DNA from: Prevotella pectinovora | GTDB taxonomy: Bacteria; Bacteroidota; Bacteroidia; Bacteroidales; Bacteroidaceae | NCBI RefSeq assembly: GCF_000834015.1 | Contig: NZ_JXQI01000063.1 | Location: 62,001-126,000, forward strand | Direction of reading: 5' to 3' | DNA length: 64,000 nt | Shown here: piece by piece, positions 17,445-26,171 of the stretch | How positions within the stretch are numbered: the stretch's first letter is position 1 | Layout: every line of letters starts with the position of its first letter | Position numbers and translations under genes: made by a program | Notes under the pieces: generated by a model | Told to the model about the DNA's origin: nothing | The model's input: the letters and a program-made list of their open reading frames with translations, nothing else | Database searches by the model: none

Positions 17445-17498
17445 CAACCAAACAAGCAGTATTACTTGACGAAAAGCCAAGCAAACTCAAAATACTAC

Positions 17499-17536
17499 AA
17501 AATGAGGGTATGCCAAATACGACATACCCCCATTTT
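17499..17536. terminator. Bidirectional terminator between the RND pump and VOR operon
   Basis: AAAATGAGGGTATG (17499-17512) pairs with CATACCCCCATTTT (17523-17536), with T-rich flanks on both strands. It serves the two convergent transcripts. Confidence 0.8.
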
Positions 17537-17557
17537 GTTATATAAGAAGTTGAAATA

Positions 17558-18100
17558 TTACTGCTTCTGCATGATGTCTCCACCAATCTTGATAGCCTCC
17601 ATGTTCAGAGGAATCAACTTGTGGTGACGCTCAGGAAGAGTCTTGAATAGAGCCTTCTCAACACCATTCTCACTAACCACAGGAGAAACCTTGAGCATAC
17701 CACCAAGTACGATCATATTAAACACCTTGGTATTCTTGAGCTCTGCAGCCTTGTCCATAGCATCGATGCGATAGATGTCAATGTCGGTGCGGGTTGGGGG
17801 GTTGATGATACCATTTCCCTCGTAGATGAGGATACCACCTGGCTTAACGCGAGACTCGAACTTGTCGAGTGATGGCTGGTTGAGTACAATAGCAATGTCA
17901 TACTTGCTGAGCACTGGTGATGAAATACGCTCATCGCTTACGATTACAGTAACGTTGGCAGTACCACCACGCTGCTCTGGTCCGTAAGCTGGCATCCATG
18001 TTACTTCCTTGTCTTCCATAAGACCAGAGTAAGCCAAGATCTTACCCATGGAAAGAACACCCTGACCACCAAATCCTGATATGATTATTTCTTTTTTCAT
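17558..18100 (-). CDS. 2-oxoacid:ferredoxin oxidoreductase, gamma subunit
   Basis: The 180-residue subunit begins with ISGFGGQGVLSMGKILAYSG, the signature of the gamma domain of pyruvate/2-oxoisovalerate ferredoxin oxidoreductases. It is the last gene of a four-subunit operon (delta, alpha, beta, gamma). Its ATG overlaps the beta-subunit stop by 4 bp, giving translational coupling. The complex decarboxylates branched-chain 2-oxoacids to acyl-CoA and reduces ferredoxin. Confidence 0.88.
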   Translation of the reverse strand: MKKEIIISGFGGQGVLSMGKILAYSGLMEDKEVTWMPAYGPEQRGGTANVTVIVSDERISSPVLSKYDIAIVLNQPSLDKFESRVKPGGILIYEGNGIINPPTRTDIDIYRIDAMDKAAELKNTKVFNMIVLGGMLKVSPVVSENGVEKALFKTLPERHHKLIPLNMEAIKIGGDIMQKQ

Positions 18101-18864
18101 TCGTCTATAGTATTTTTAAGGTCTCCTTTCGGATAGAATTCGAACATTTTCTCACGCAACCACTCGTTTGCCTTTACAGGAGAGAGTTTCCAACCACTGT
18201 TACATGTACTTGTAATCTCTACGAGGCTTGAGCCCTTGCCCTGCATAGAAGCCTCGAAAGCCTTGCGGATAGCCTTCTTTGCTGAACGGATAGCTGCTAC
18301 TGTGTCAACGCTCTGGCGTGTAACATAGCATGTACCCTGAAGTGTGGCAGCGATTTCTGTCATCTTCAATGGGTATCCGTGAAGCTCCGGTGTACGGCCA
18401 TAAGGACAAGTTACAGTCTTCTGTCCGAGCAATGTAGTAGGAGCCATCTGACCACCAGTCATACCATAAATGGCATTGTTGATGAAGATGATAGTGATGT
18501 TCTCACCACGGTTCAGTGCGTGGATTGTCTCAGCTGTACCAATACAAGCCAAGTCACCATCACCCTGATATGTGAACACGAGACGGTCTGGCCAGCAACG
18601 CTTGATACCAGTAGCAACTGCAGGAGCACGTCCGTGAGCAGCCTCAGACCAGTCGATGTCAATATAACGATATGCGAATACAGAGCAACCTACCGGGCTT
18701 ACACCTACAGCCTTGTCCTGCATGCCCATCTCTTCGATAACCTCTGCAACGAGCTTATGAACAACTCCATGAGAGCAACCTGGGCAGTAGTGCATAGGAG
18801 TGTCGTTCATCAACGACGGTTTTTCATATACCAGATTCTCTGGTGCAATTATATCTTCTTTCAT
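18097..18864 (-). CDS. 2-oxoacid:ferredoxin oxidoreductase, beta (TPP-binding) subunit
   Basis: The 255-residue protein carries HYCPGCSHG near the N-terminus and the thiamine-pyrophosphate signature GDGDLACIG ... NNAIYGMTGGQMAPTT. It holds the cofactor that decarboxylates the 2-oxoacid. The gene follows the alpha subunit by 19 bp. Family resemblance is to VOR/KOR beta subunits. The paralogous 2-oxoglutarate enzyme is a possible alternative, but the separate small ferredoxin gene and subunit order favour VOR. Confidence 0.88.
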   Translation of the reverse strand: MKEDIIAPENLVYEKPSLMNDTPMHYCPGCSHGVVHKLVAEVIEEMGMQDKAVGVSPVGCSVFAYRYIDIDWSEAAHGRAPAVATGIKRCWPDRLVFTYQGDGDLACIGTAETIHALNRGENITIIFINNAIYGMTGGQMAPTTLLGQKTVTCPYGRTPELHGYPLKMTEIAATLQGTCYVTRQSVDTVAAIRSAKKAIRKAFEASMQGKGSSLVEITSTCNSGWKLSPVKANEWLREKMFEFYPKGDLKNTIDE

Positions 18865-18883
18865 GCTGTTTCAAAATTAAAGA

Positions 18884-19984
18884 TTAGCCATTAAATCTTC
18901 CGCTCTTGATATTCTCTTTCAGAGAGTTTACAATCTCCTCTGGATCTGGAACGATACCACCAAGACGGCCGAAATGCTCTACTGGCACAGTGCCGTGGGT
19001 AGCGAGACGTACATCCTCTACCATCTGGCCGGCGTTGATCTCAACAGAGAGAACACCCTTCTTGCCCTTAGCAAGAGCCTCAAGCTGCTTATCCGGGAAA
19101 GGCCACAATGTGATAGGACGGAAGAGTCCGACCTTCAAGCCATCCTCGCGAGCGAGCTCCATTGCCTTCTCTGAGATACGGGCTGCACTACCGAATGCAA
19201 CAAACAGATAGTCAGCATCCTCACACTGTGAAGTCTCATATCTAACCTCATTCTCCTTTACCAGCTCATACTTCTTGAGAAGCTTCTGGTTACGGATTTC
19301 CATGACCTCTGGCTGCAACTCAAGAGAAGTGATGATGTTTGGCTTACGGTCTGGTGTGCGACCGAATGTAGCCCAAGGACATTCTTTCTTGATTTCCTCC
19401 TCGGTACGACGTGGCTTAACTGGTGGCAATACCACCTTCTCCATCATCTGACCGATAACACCGTCGCTAAGAATCATCGCTGGCATGCGATACTTGAATG
19501 CAAGTGTGAAAGCGAGATCCATGAAGTCTGCCATCTCCTGAACTGAAGATGGAGCGAGAACGATAACATAATAGTCACCATTACCACCACCACGAGTAGA
19601 CTGGAAATAGTCACTCTGTGAAGGCTGGATAGTTCCCAGACCAGGACCACCACGCTGCACGTTGATGAATACACCTGGAAGCTCAGCACCTGCCATATAA
19701 GAGATTCCCTCCTGCATAAGGGCTACACCAGGGCTTGATGAAGAAGTGAATACCTTCTTACCTGCACCTGCCGCTCCATAAACCATGTTGATGGATGCCA
19801 CCTCACTCTCAGCCTGGAGAACTACCATACCAGTTGTCTCCCATGGCTTGAGCTCTGCAAGAGTCTCGATCACCTCACTCTGAGGTGTGATAGGATAACC
19901 GAAATAAGCATCACATCCGCAACGGATTGCTGCGTGAGCGATAGCCTCATTTCCTTTCATTAAAAGAATTTCTTTTTCTGCCAT
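18884..19984 (-). CDS. vorB: 3-methyl-2-oxobutanoate:ferredoxin oxidoreductase, alpha subunit
   Basis: The 366-residue subunit contains GYPITPQSEVIE (pyrimidine-binding domain), an AESEVASINMVYGAAGAG segment, and TSSSSPGVALMQEG. This is the standard pattern for VorB/PorA-type alpha subunits. The stop of the ferredoxin gene and this start are 3 bp apart, showing one transcript. The complex oxidises valine-, leucine- and isoleucine-derived 2-oxoacids; with ptb-buk it can yield isobutyrate, isovalerate and ATP. It could also run in reverse for amino-acid synthesis. Confidence 0.88.
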   Translation of the reverse strand: MAEKEILLMKGNEAIAHAAIRCGCDAYFGYPITPQSEVIETLAELKPWETTGMVVLQAESEVASINMVYGAAGAGKKVFTSSSSPGVALMQEGISYMAGAELPGVFINVQRGGPGLGTIQPSQSDYFQSTRGGGNGDYYVIVLAPSSVQEMADFMDLAFTLAFKYRMPAMILSDGVIGQMMEKVVLPPVKPRRTEEEIKKECPWATFGRTPDRKPNIITSLELQPEVMEIRNQKLLKKYELVKENEVRYETSQCEDADYLFVAFGSAARISEKAMELAREDGLKVGLFRPITLWPFPDKQLEALAKGKKGVLSVEINAGQMVEDVRLATHGTVPVEHFGRLGGIVPDPEEIVNSLKENIKSGRFNG

Positions 19985-19987
19985 TGC

Positions 19988-20221
19988 TTAATCCTCCATA
20001 CGTTTTTTGTAAACACTGATACATCCATCAGGACATACGATACCACACGACGCACAACCGATACAATCATCGGGGCGTACAGCCACGGCATAAGGATAAC
20101 CGTTCACATTGACATGTTTGTCAGACAATGCGATGACATCCTTAGGACAAGCTACAACACACAGAGAGCAGCCTTTGCAGCGGTCTGTGTTAACTACAAT
20201 TGATCCTTTGATTTTGCCCAT
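19988..20221 (-). CDS. 2-oxoacid:ferredoxin oxidoreductase, delta subunit (2[4Fe-4S] ferredoxin)
   Basis: The 77-residue protein has two CxxCxxCxxxCP clusters: CKGCSLCVVACP and CIGCASCGIVCP. It moves electrons from the thiamine site of the VOR complex to external ferredoxin. It is the first of the four subunit genes. A 149-bp leader with a strong hairpin separates it from the upstream TPR gene. Confidence 0.92.
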   Translation of the reverse strand: MGKIKGSIVVNTDRCKGCSLCVVACPKDVIALSDKHVNVNGYPYAVAVRPDDCIGCASCGIVCPDGCISVYKKRMED

Positions 20222-20252
20222 GTCTTTTCTAAATTAAATTAAAGGGTAACAG

Positions 20253-20299
20253 TTAAGGACTACAGGAGATAACCCGTCTCCTCATGTCCATCGCCTTAA
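20253..20299 (-). promoter_or_regulatory. Structured leader hairpin upstream of the VOR operon
   Basis: On the minus strand, an outer TTAAGG/CCTTAA stem closes an inner GGAC...AGGAGA/TCTCCT...GTCC stem around a 7-nt loop. No T run follows, so it is not an ordinary terminator. It may protect or process the mRNA between the TPR gene and the VOR genes. No promoter of the usual type is seen in this gap. Confidence 0.35.
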
Positions 20300-20370
20300 G
20301 CTTATAAAATCTTTTTAGTCTAAATTTTTCTTTCGTCAGTCACAAGAAAATGCACAAACCCACATCATGT

Positions 20371-20550
20371 TTATGGGTTGTACATATCCTTGTTGTAGAA
20401 GTTGAGGATGTCCATAACCATCCTCTTGGCCTCAACGGCAGCGCATTCTGCATCTAGAGCTATCGCTTCATTATAGCAGCGGATAGCCTCCTGCCAGTTT
20501 CCAGCACGCTGAAACTCCCTTCCTTCCATGTAAAATTCTTCTGCCGTCAT
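20371..20550 (-). CDS. Short single-TPR protein (59 residues)
   Basis: This short gene reads MTAEEFYMEGREFQRAGNWQ and continues EAIRCYNEAIALDAEC, one clear tetratricopeptide repeat, then a short C-terminal helix ending KDMYNP. It starts 30 bp after the folD stop on the same strand, in a run with folD upstream and the VOR genes downstream. Small TPR proteins beside VOR genes are, as far as I recall, seen in other Bacteroidetes. It may help assemble the complex, but that is inference. Confidence 0.75.
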   Translation of the reverse strand: MTAEEFYMEGREFQRAGNWQEAIRCYNEAIALDAECAAVEAKRMVMDILNFYNKDMYNP

Positions 20551-20580
20551 GATATAGAATTATTTTGTTCTGTCTTATTA

Positions 20581-21459
20581 TCATTTGTAATACTCCTTCT
20601 TACCTGCCGCCAAAGTGTTTTTCATGAGCGAGCAGATAGTCATCGGTCCTACTCCGCCAGGAACAGGAGTGATGAAAGAGCATTTTGGAGAGACCTCATC
20701 GAACTTCACGTCTCCATTAAGACGGAATCCGCTCTTGCGTGTAGCGTCCGGCACACGTGTGGTACCGACATCGATTACTACTGCACCCTCCTTCACCATG
20801 TCAGCAGTAACGAAGTCCGGTCTGCCGATGGCTGCAATTATGATGTCAGCCTCGCGACATTCCTCCTTGAGAGTCTTGGAATGGCTGTGACATACAGTCA
20901 CCGTGGAGTCACCATACTGCTTCTGCATCATCAACTGTGCCATAGGCTTGCCTACGATGTTGCTTCTGCCGAGAACAACACATTTCTTGCCAGACGTCTC
21001 GATATTATAACGCTGAAGCAATGTCAGTATGCCGAGCGGTGTGGCTGAGATGAAGCAAGGCAGACCTATCGCCATTCTACCCACATTGACTGGATGGAAT
21101 CCGTCAACATCTTTTCTATAGTCGATAGCCTCGATTACCTTCTGCTCATCAATATGCTTGGGGAGCGGGAGCTGAACGATAAAACCGTCAACATCAGCAT
21201 CGTCATTCAGTTTCTTCACTGTATCAAGGAGTTCCTCCTCGCTCACATTCTCTTCGAAACGTATCAGTGAACTTTTGAATCCGCAAGCTTCACAAGCGAG
21301 AACCTTGTTCTTTACATATGTCTCGCTACCGCCATCGTGACCCACGAGAATAGCGGCAAGATGAGGCTGTTTACCTCCCTTTGCCATTATATCTTTCACT
21401 TCAGCGGCAATCTCTTCCTTGATTTTCGCCGCTGTAGCCTTTCCGTCAATCAACTGCAT
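20581..21459 (-). CDS. folD: Methylenetetrahydrofolate dehydrogenase / methenyltetrahydrofolate cyclohydrolase
   Basis: The bifunctional cytoplasmic enzyme interconverts 5,10-methylene-, methenyl- and 10-formyl-tetrahydrofolate. The 292-residue length is normal. Visible signatures are ETYVKNK with the catalytic lysine, [13 protein letters not shown], the nucleotide-binding [17 protein letters not shown] and [10 protein letters not shown] near the C-terminus. It follows ffh by 48 bp on the same strand. Confidence 0.95.
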   Translation of the reverse strand: MQLIDGKATAAKIKEEIAAEVKDIMAKGGKQPHLAAILVGHDGGSETYVKNKVLACEACGFKSSLIRFEENVSEEELLDTVKKLNDDADVDGFIVQLPLPKHIDEQKVIEAIDYRKDVDGFHPVNVGRMAIGLPCFISATPLGILTLLQRYNIETSGKKCVVLGRSNIVGKPMAQLMMQKQYGDSTVTVCHSHSKTLKEECREADIIIAAIGRPDFVTADMVKEGAVVIDVGTTRVPDATRKSGFRLNGDVKFDEVSPKCSFITPVPGGVGPMTICSLMKNTLAAGKKEYYK

Positions 21460-21507
21460 ATCTTATATATGTAAGTTTTGTAATTTCTTAATTAAAACTC
21501 CTGCCTA

Positions 21508-22875
21508 TCACATCTTAGGCATACCACCCGGCATTCCTGGCATTCCGCCCTTCATGTGCTTCATGGCGTTCATCATCTGTGTCATCTTCGAGCCAGTCAC
21601 CATCTTCATCATCTTGCGAGTCTGGTCGAACTGCTTTATCAGACGGTTTACGTCCTGGATATTCGTACCGGATCCCTTGGCGATGCGCTGGCGGCGACTC
21701 GTATTCAGGAGTTCCGGATTAGTGCGCTCCTTTGGAGTCATACTGAGGATTATCGCCTCGATACCCTTGAAAGCATTGTCGTCGATGTCCACATCCTTGA
21801 TTGCTTTTCCCACACCCGGAATCATCGAAGCCAAGTCTTTCAGATTACCCATCTTCTTGATCTGCTGAATCTGTCCGAGGAAATCGTTGAAGTCGAACTT
21901 GTTTTTCTGAATCTTCTTCTGCAGACGTTTTGCCTCCTCTTCATCAAACTGCTCTTGAGCACGCTCAACCAAGCTGACGATATCTCCCATTCCGAGGATA
22001 CGGTCAGCCATACGTGACGGATGGAAAACATCGATTGCTTCCATCTTCTCACCAGTTCCGACAAACTTGATAGGCTTTGTCACAACCGTTCTGATACTCA
22101 ATGCCGCACCACCGCGTGTATCACCATCGAGCTTTGTCAGAACGACACCGTCAAAATCAAGACGGTCATTGAATGTCTTTGCCGTATTCACGGCATCCTG
22201 ACCGGTCATGGAGTCAACAACGAAGAGTGTCTCGTCGGGATTGACGGCATTCTTCAGTCTTTCTATCTCGTCCATCATCTCTTCATCAACGGCGAGACGA
22301 CCGGCGGTATCTATAATAACGACATCGTAGCTCTTTGCCTTAGCCTCCTTTATGGCATTGTCGGCAATCTCTACGACATTCTTGTTTCCATCTTCTGAAT
22401 ACACAGGAACACCGATCTGCTCTGCAACGACCTTGAGCTGCTGAATAGCGGCAGGACGATAAACGTCGCACGCCACGAGCAACGGATTCTTGTGTTGTTT
22501 CTTCTTGAGCATATTGGCAAGCTTTCCACTGAAAGTTGTCTTACCGGAACCTTGAAGACCAGACATCAGGATGATTGATGGTCTGCCCTGAAGCTTCAGC
22601 TCGGCAGCATCACCACCCATAAGTTCAGCGAGCTCGTCATGAACGAGCTTCACCATGAGTTGACCTGGTTTTACGGCAGTGAGCACATTCATACCCATCG
22701 CCTTCTTCTTTACGGTGTCAACAAAAGTCTTGGCAACCTTATAATTGACATCCGCTTCCGTCAATGCCCTACGTACATCTTTGAGCGTTTCTGCAACGTT
22801 AATCTCTGTAATCTTTCCCTCTCCTTTCAGTATCTTGAAGGAACGCTCAAGTCTGTCACTTAGATTCTCAAACAT
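21508..22875 (-). CDS. ffh: Signal recognition particle protein Ffh
   Basis: This is the GTPase of the signal recognition particle, which binds 4.5S RNA and signal sequences and delivers ribosomes to FtsY. The 455 residues comprise an N domain, the G domain with P-loop GLQGSGKTT, DVYRPAAIQQL, DTAGR and TKLDGD, and a methionine-rich M domain from ~residue 330. The end is MKGGMPGMPGGMPKM. It is the first gene of a minus-strand run ffh-folD-TPR, with a consensus promoter directly upstream. Confidence 0.96.
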   Translation of the reverse strand: MFENLSDRLERSFKILKGEGKITEINVAETLKDVRRALTEADVNYKVAKTFVDTVKKKAMGMNVLTAVKPGQLMVKLVHDELAELMGGDAAELKLQGRPSIILMSGLQGSGKTTFSGKLANMLKKKQHKNPLLVACDVYRPAAIQQLKVVAEQIGVPVYSEDGNKNVVEIADNAIKEAKAKSYDVVIIDTAGRLAVDEEMMDEIERLKNAVNPDETLFVVDSMTGQDAVNTAKTFNDRLDFDGVVLTKLDGDTRGGAALSIRTVVTKPIKFVGTGEKMEAIDVFHPSRMADRILGMGDIVSLVERAQEQFDEEEAKRLQKKIQKNKFDFNDFLGQIQQIKKMGNLKDLASMIPGVGKAIKDVDIDDNAFKGIEAIILSMTPKERTNPELLNTSRRQRIAKGSGTNIQDVNRLIKQFDQTRKMMKMVTGSKMTQMMNAMKHMKGGMPGMPGGMPKM

Positions 22876-22918
22876 AAATTTCTATATAATATTTCGTTCT
22901 TCTTTTAATTTTCTTTTG

Positions 22919-22948
22919 CAAATATAAGAAATATGGTTTAGAAACAAA
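22919..22948 (-). promoter_or_regulatory. Promoter of ffh
   Basis: On the minus strand, TTTG (22945-22948), an 18-bp spacer and TATATTTG (22919-22926) lie about 44 bp before the ffh start. Confidence 0.65.
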
Positions 22949-23094
22949 AGGAACAGAGGATGTATTTAAAATATTTTAAACACTTTGACTATAAAAAATG
23001 CTTTAGCAAAGGAAATCAGGCCTTGCCACATTTACAAAATTGCGATTAAACACGTGAAATCCACTAAAATGTAAACTACACACTACAAGTCAAA

Positions 23095-23871
23095 TCACCT
23101 CATGCCTCCAAATCCCATATCCGGTTCTGAACCGAACATTCCACCATATGGATTTCTGTAGTCCCGTTGTCCCATAGAAACAGACACCTGAACGCTGAAA
23201 CTCGGACTGAAATTATACTTCACGGCAGCGCCTATACGGTCACCGAGGTCGTCCATCGTACAAAAGCGATATGGGATTGGTTTGTTTACAAGGCTTTTTC
23301 TGCCATAGACATATGCCTCCCAGTGCTCATCAAATTTATATCCGAGAACTGCGCTGACACCGGCATCTGTAAACCTGTCGTGTGCCCAATATGCATTGCT
23401 CACCCATCCGCCAATGGCAAGAGTGAGCCGTTTGGTCAACGGCAGAGCATACATCATAGACAAATCCTGTGCGAAGCCTGCTCCCTTGGGGGCTCCTTTG
23501 CCAAAGGCTGCGAATACGGAAGCACCGAGATTCACGTTGAGACCTTTATGGAGAGTCCAGTTGTTGAACCCCCACCACCCATCATAAGGATAAGTCATGA
23601 GCGGCACTTGTCCTTTCATATTGAGAGTCGGCAAATTCAACGTATCCGCATTCTGTCTGCCTCTATCGAGATATTCTGTGCGAGCGTATGGCTGCGGCCC
23701 TACCGATGGAGGGAGAATACAGTCTTTGTTCATCTCAAGACTTGCCAATGAATCTGCCTGCAAAACATCCTTAGGTTTCACCTGCTTCATATCATCAAGA
23801 TTCTCCTGAGCCATTACTATCGAAGGCAAGGCAAGGATAGCGGAAAATATCAGAAACAACATCTTTTTCAT
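23095..23871 (-). CDS. Secreted protein, probable outer-membrane beta-barrel; function unknown
   Basis: The 258-residue protein has a clear signal peptide (MKKMLFLIFSAILALPSIVMA, cut before QEN). The rest is rich in aromatic and glycine residues in alternating beta-strand patterns (LNVNLGASVFAAFG, RLTLAIGGWVSNAYW, AGVSAVLGYKFDEHWEAYVYG, FSVQVSVSMGQRD), typical of small outer-membrane barrels. The C-terminus is glycine- and methionine-rich. I do not recognise a named family. It is a single gene between ffh and gph, with its own promoter. Confidence 0.7.
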   Translation of the reverse strand: MKKMLFLIFSAILALPSIVMAQENLDDMKQVKPKDVLQADSLASLEMNKDCILPPSVGPQPYARTEYLDRGRQNADTLNLPTLNMKGQVPLMTYPYDGWWGFNNWTLHKGLNVNLGASVFAAFGKGAPKGAGFAQDLSMMYALPLTKRLTLAIGGWVSNAYWAHDRFTDAGVSAVLGYKFDEHWEAYVYGRKSLVNKPIPYRFCTMDDLGDRIGAAVKYNFSPSFSVQVSVSMGQRDYRNPYGGMFGSEPDMGFGGMR

Positions 23872-23876
23872 ACAGA

Positions 23877-23908
23877 CAAAAGTAATCTATTATCGTCTTT
23901 TCACCAAA
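23877..23908 (-). promoter_or_regulatory. Promoter giving a nearly leaderless mRNA
   Basis: TTTG (23905-23908), a 20-bp spacer and TACTTTTG (23877-23884) on the minus strand. The -7 box ends only 5 bp before the ATG (23869-23871), so transcription would begin at or next to the start codon. Confidence 0.6.
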
Positions 23909-24055
23909 TGACTAAAACTTTTTTCACCTTTATTATATATAAGTAGATGAACTGAAAGAAATTTGAAGTCAAGCCGGACGGCCACTCAAATCGCACAAGA
24001 GGAATCGCCCAAGAAGAGAATGCCTGCCAGTTGACAAATACAAGTCAATGAGAAA

Positions 24056-24694
24056 CTACAATATTTCCTGCGGAGTTTCCACAAATGTCGTAGCCCCATT
24101 CTCTATCAAGAATTCTTTGTCACGGAATCCCCACAAAACACTGATGCATGGAATGCCGACATTTTTTGCTGTGTTCACATCAACATCACTGTCACCTATA
24201 TATACAGCTTCCTCTTTGTCTACACCAAGCAGACGGAAGGCTTCGAGCACGGTGTCCGGAGCTGGCTTCTTTCTTATATTCTCCCTCTCACCGATTGCCA
24301 CCTTAACATATTCTCCAAAGAAATGCCGCACGAGTTCACCTGTGGCATCATAGAATTTATTGCTCACCACTGCAATATTCTTTCCTCTCTTTTTCAGTTC
24401 GCGAAGAAGATCCACCATACCCGGATATGGCTTTGTTGTGTCGAGTCCATGCTCCAAGTAATGTTTTTTGAATGTGGCATAAGCATCCTCGAACAATGGG
24501 TTGTCGAGTCCATCGGGAACAGCCCGCTCCATAAGTTTCTTCACTCCATTACCTACGAAGTTTCTCACTTCATCAACCGTATGCTGCGGCATTCCATATT
24601 CTTTCAATGCGAAGTTAACACTTGCCGCCAAATCATTGATGGTATTTAGCAGCGTACCGTCCAAATCAAAAACGTAGGTCTTGTATTCTCTCAT
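24056..24694 (-). CDS. gph: HAD-superfamily phosphatase, phosphoglycolate phosphatase type
   Basis: The 212-residue cytoplasmic enzyme has FDLDGTLLNT (motif I), VVSNK (motif II), KKPAPDTV (motif III lysine) and VYIGDSDVDVNTA (motif IV), with a helical cap containing GNGVKKLMERAVP. This is the pattern of phosphoglycolate phosphatases, which remove 2-phosphoglycolate formed during DNA repair. Related enzymes act on pyrophosphate or other phosphates, so the substrate is a family inference. It stands alone. Confidence 0.8.
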   Translation of the reverse strand: MREYKTYVFDLDGTLLNTINDLAASVNFALKEYGMPQHTVDEVRNFVGNGVKKLMERAVPDGLDNPLFEDAYATFKKHYLEHGLDTTKPYPGMVDLLRELKKRGKNIAVVSNKFYDATGELVRHFFGEYVKVAIGERENIRKKPAPDTVLEAFRLLGVDKEEAVYIGDSDVDVNTAKNVGIPCISVLWGFRDKEFLIENGATTFVETPQEIL

Positions 24695-24785
24695 TTTAAT
24701 AATGAATTAATGATTGCTATAATATATCTTTCCAGCTTTTAAAATATACCTGAACACATACCGGCAAAGGTATGATTGCAGGATG

Positions 24786-24816
24786 CAAAAGTATTACAAA
24801 TATATGAAACGACAAA
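24786..24816 (-). promoter_or_regulatory. Promoter of gph
   Basis: TTTG (24813-24816), 19 bp and TACTTTTG (24786-24793) on the minus strand. A second -7-like box, TACCTTTG, lies at 24765-24772. Confidence 0.55.
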
Positions 24817-24886
24817 GACAAGCATGATTATTATACGCTCCATAACAAGAATGAAACAAAAGTAAGACATGATGGTTGGAATTACA

Positions 24887-24984
24887 AAATGAACTTATTG
24901 GGCATTTGTCTGACAGCAATTCTGCCCATCCGGGACAAGCAGCGTACCACAGTTGGGAAAGCAGCGTGCCCATTTAATAACAAA
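24887..24984. repeat. Palindromic tandem repeat family 2, copy 1 (degenerate)
   Basis: The sequence around CTGACAGCAATTCTGCCCAT and the following CCGGGACAAGCAGCGTACC and GGGAAAGCAGCGTGCCC units closely matches 46680-46795. Each ~23-bp unit can form a small GGGCA/TGCCC-type hairpin. It lies upstream of fabD, as the other copy lies upstream of oxyR. Confidence 0.65.
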
Positions 24985-25123
24985 CCGACATTAGGATTAA
25001 TGTGTGCACTAAATTAATTCCACCAACGAGTTAAACCAGCAATAATCTACCAAGGAAAAGGTATTTTAGACTAATTATGAACGTTTTTGTTTACTAAATG
25101 CCTGTTATCCGACAAAAAACTTG

Positions 25124-25131
25124 TAACTTTG
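25124..25131 (+). promoter_or_regulatory. -7 box TAACTTTG of fabD
   Basis: TAACTTTG lies 34 bp before the fabD start. No clear TTTG at the -33 position. Confidence 0.5.
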
Positions 25132-25165
25132 CAGCGCTTAATTATAAACAAACATATATATAAAA

Positions 25166-26053
25166 ATGAAAGCATTTGTATTTCCCGGACAGGGAGCACA
25201 GTTCGTAGGTATGGGCAAGGACCTCTACGAAAACAATCCATTGGCAAAAGAACTTTTCGATAAGGCTAACGAGATTCTCGGTTATAGCATCACCGACATC
25301 ATGTTCAACGGAACAGACGAGGAACTGAAGCAGACCAAGGTTACTCAGCCTGCAGTATTCCTCCACAGCGTAATCAGCGCACTCTGCATGGGCGACGCTT
25401 TCCAGCCATCAATGGTTGCAGGTCACTCTCTCGGAGAGTTTTCTGCTCTCGTAGCAGCTGGAGCACTGAGCTTCGAAGATGGTCTGAAACTTGTTTACGC
25501 CCGTGCCATGGCTATGCAGAAGGCATGTGAGGCAGCTCCATCGACAATGGCAGCAATCGTAGGTCTGGCCGATGACAAGATCGAAGAAATCTGTGCTGAA
25601 GTAAGCAAGCCTGGTTGCGTGGTAGTGCCTGCAAACTACAACTGCCCAGGCCAGCTCGTTATCTCAGGAAACATCGAGGCTATCAACGAGGCATGCGAGA
25701 AACTGAAGGCAGCCGGAGCAAAGCGTGCCCTGCCGCTGAAGGTGGGTGGTGCTTTCCACTCTCCACTCATGCAGCCAGCCAAGGATGAGCTTGAAGCAGC
25801 TATCGAGAAGACCGAAATCCACGCTCCTAAGTGTCCGGTATACCAGAACGTTGACGGCAAGCCTCATACTGACCCTACCGACATCAAGAAGAACCTCATC
25901 GCACAGCTCACAAGCTCTGTACGCTGGACAGAGTGTGTAAAGAACATGATCGCTGACGGAGCAGACGACTTCACAGAATGTGGTCCTGGCAAAGCTCTTC
26001 AGGGTATGATCGGCCGTATCGACAAGACTGTAGCCGCTCACGGAATACAGTAA
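25166..26053 (+). CDS. fabD: Malonyl-CoA:ACP transacylase
   Basis: The enzyme loads malonate from CoA onto acyl carrier protein for fatty-acid synthesis. The 295-residue length is typical. It shows the FPGQGAQFVGMGKDLY N-terminus, the nucleophile motif AGHSLGEFSA, QKACEAAPSTMAAIVG, the catalytic histidine in GGAFHSPLM and the C-terminal TECGPGKALQGMI. It is a single gene with its own -7 box and a strong terminator; no other fab genes are adjacent. Confidence 0.95.
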   Translation: MKAFVFPGQGAQFVGMGKDLYENNPLAKELFDKANEILGYSITDIMFNGTDEELKQTKVTQPAVFLHSVISALCMGDAFQPSMVAGHSLGEFSALVAAGALSFEDGLKLVYARAMAMQKACEAAPSTMAAIVGLADDKIEEICAEVSKPGCVVVPANYNCPGQLVISGNIEAINEACEKLKAAGAKRALPLKVGGAFHSPLMQPAKDELEAAIEKTEIHAPKCPVYQNVDGKPHTDPTDIKKNLIAQLTSSVRWTECVKNMIADGADDFTECGPGKALQGMIGRIDKTVAAHGIQ

Positions 26054-26077
26054 GAACAACCTCTTAAACAGCATAAG

Positions 26078-26112
26078 GAGTCATAGGTTTTTCACCTATG
26101 GCTCTTTTTTTG
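26078..26112 (+). terminator. Terminator of fabD
   Basis: GAGTCATAGGT pairs with ACCTATGGCTC (one G-U), followed by a T run at 26105-26111. Confidence 0.85.
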
Positions 26113-26146
26113 TACCTACTTCTGGCGATAATTTGAAAATAATATG

Positions 26147-26154
26147 TAAATTTG
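26147..26154 (+). promoter_or_regulatory. -7 box TAAATTTG of the GH13 gene
   Basis: TAAATTTG lies 17 bp before the start at 26172, so the leader is short. No TTTG at the expected -33 distance. Confidence 0.5.
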
Positions 26155-26171
26155 CATAAAACGGAAAACTT

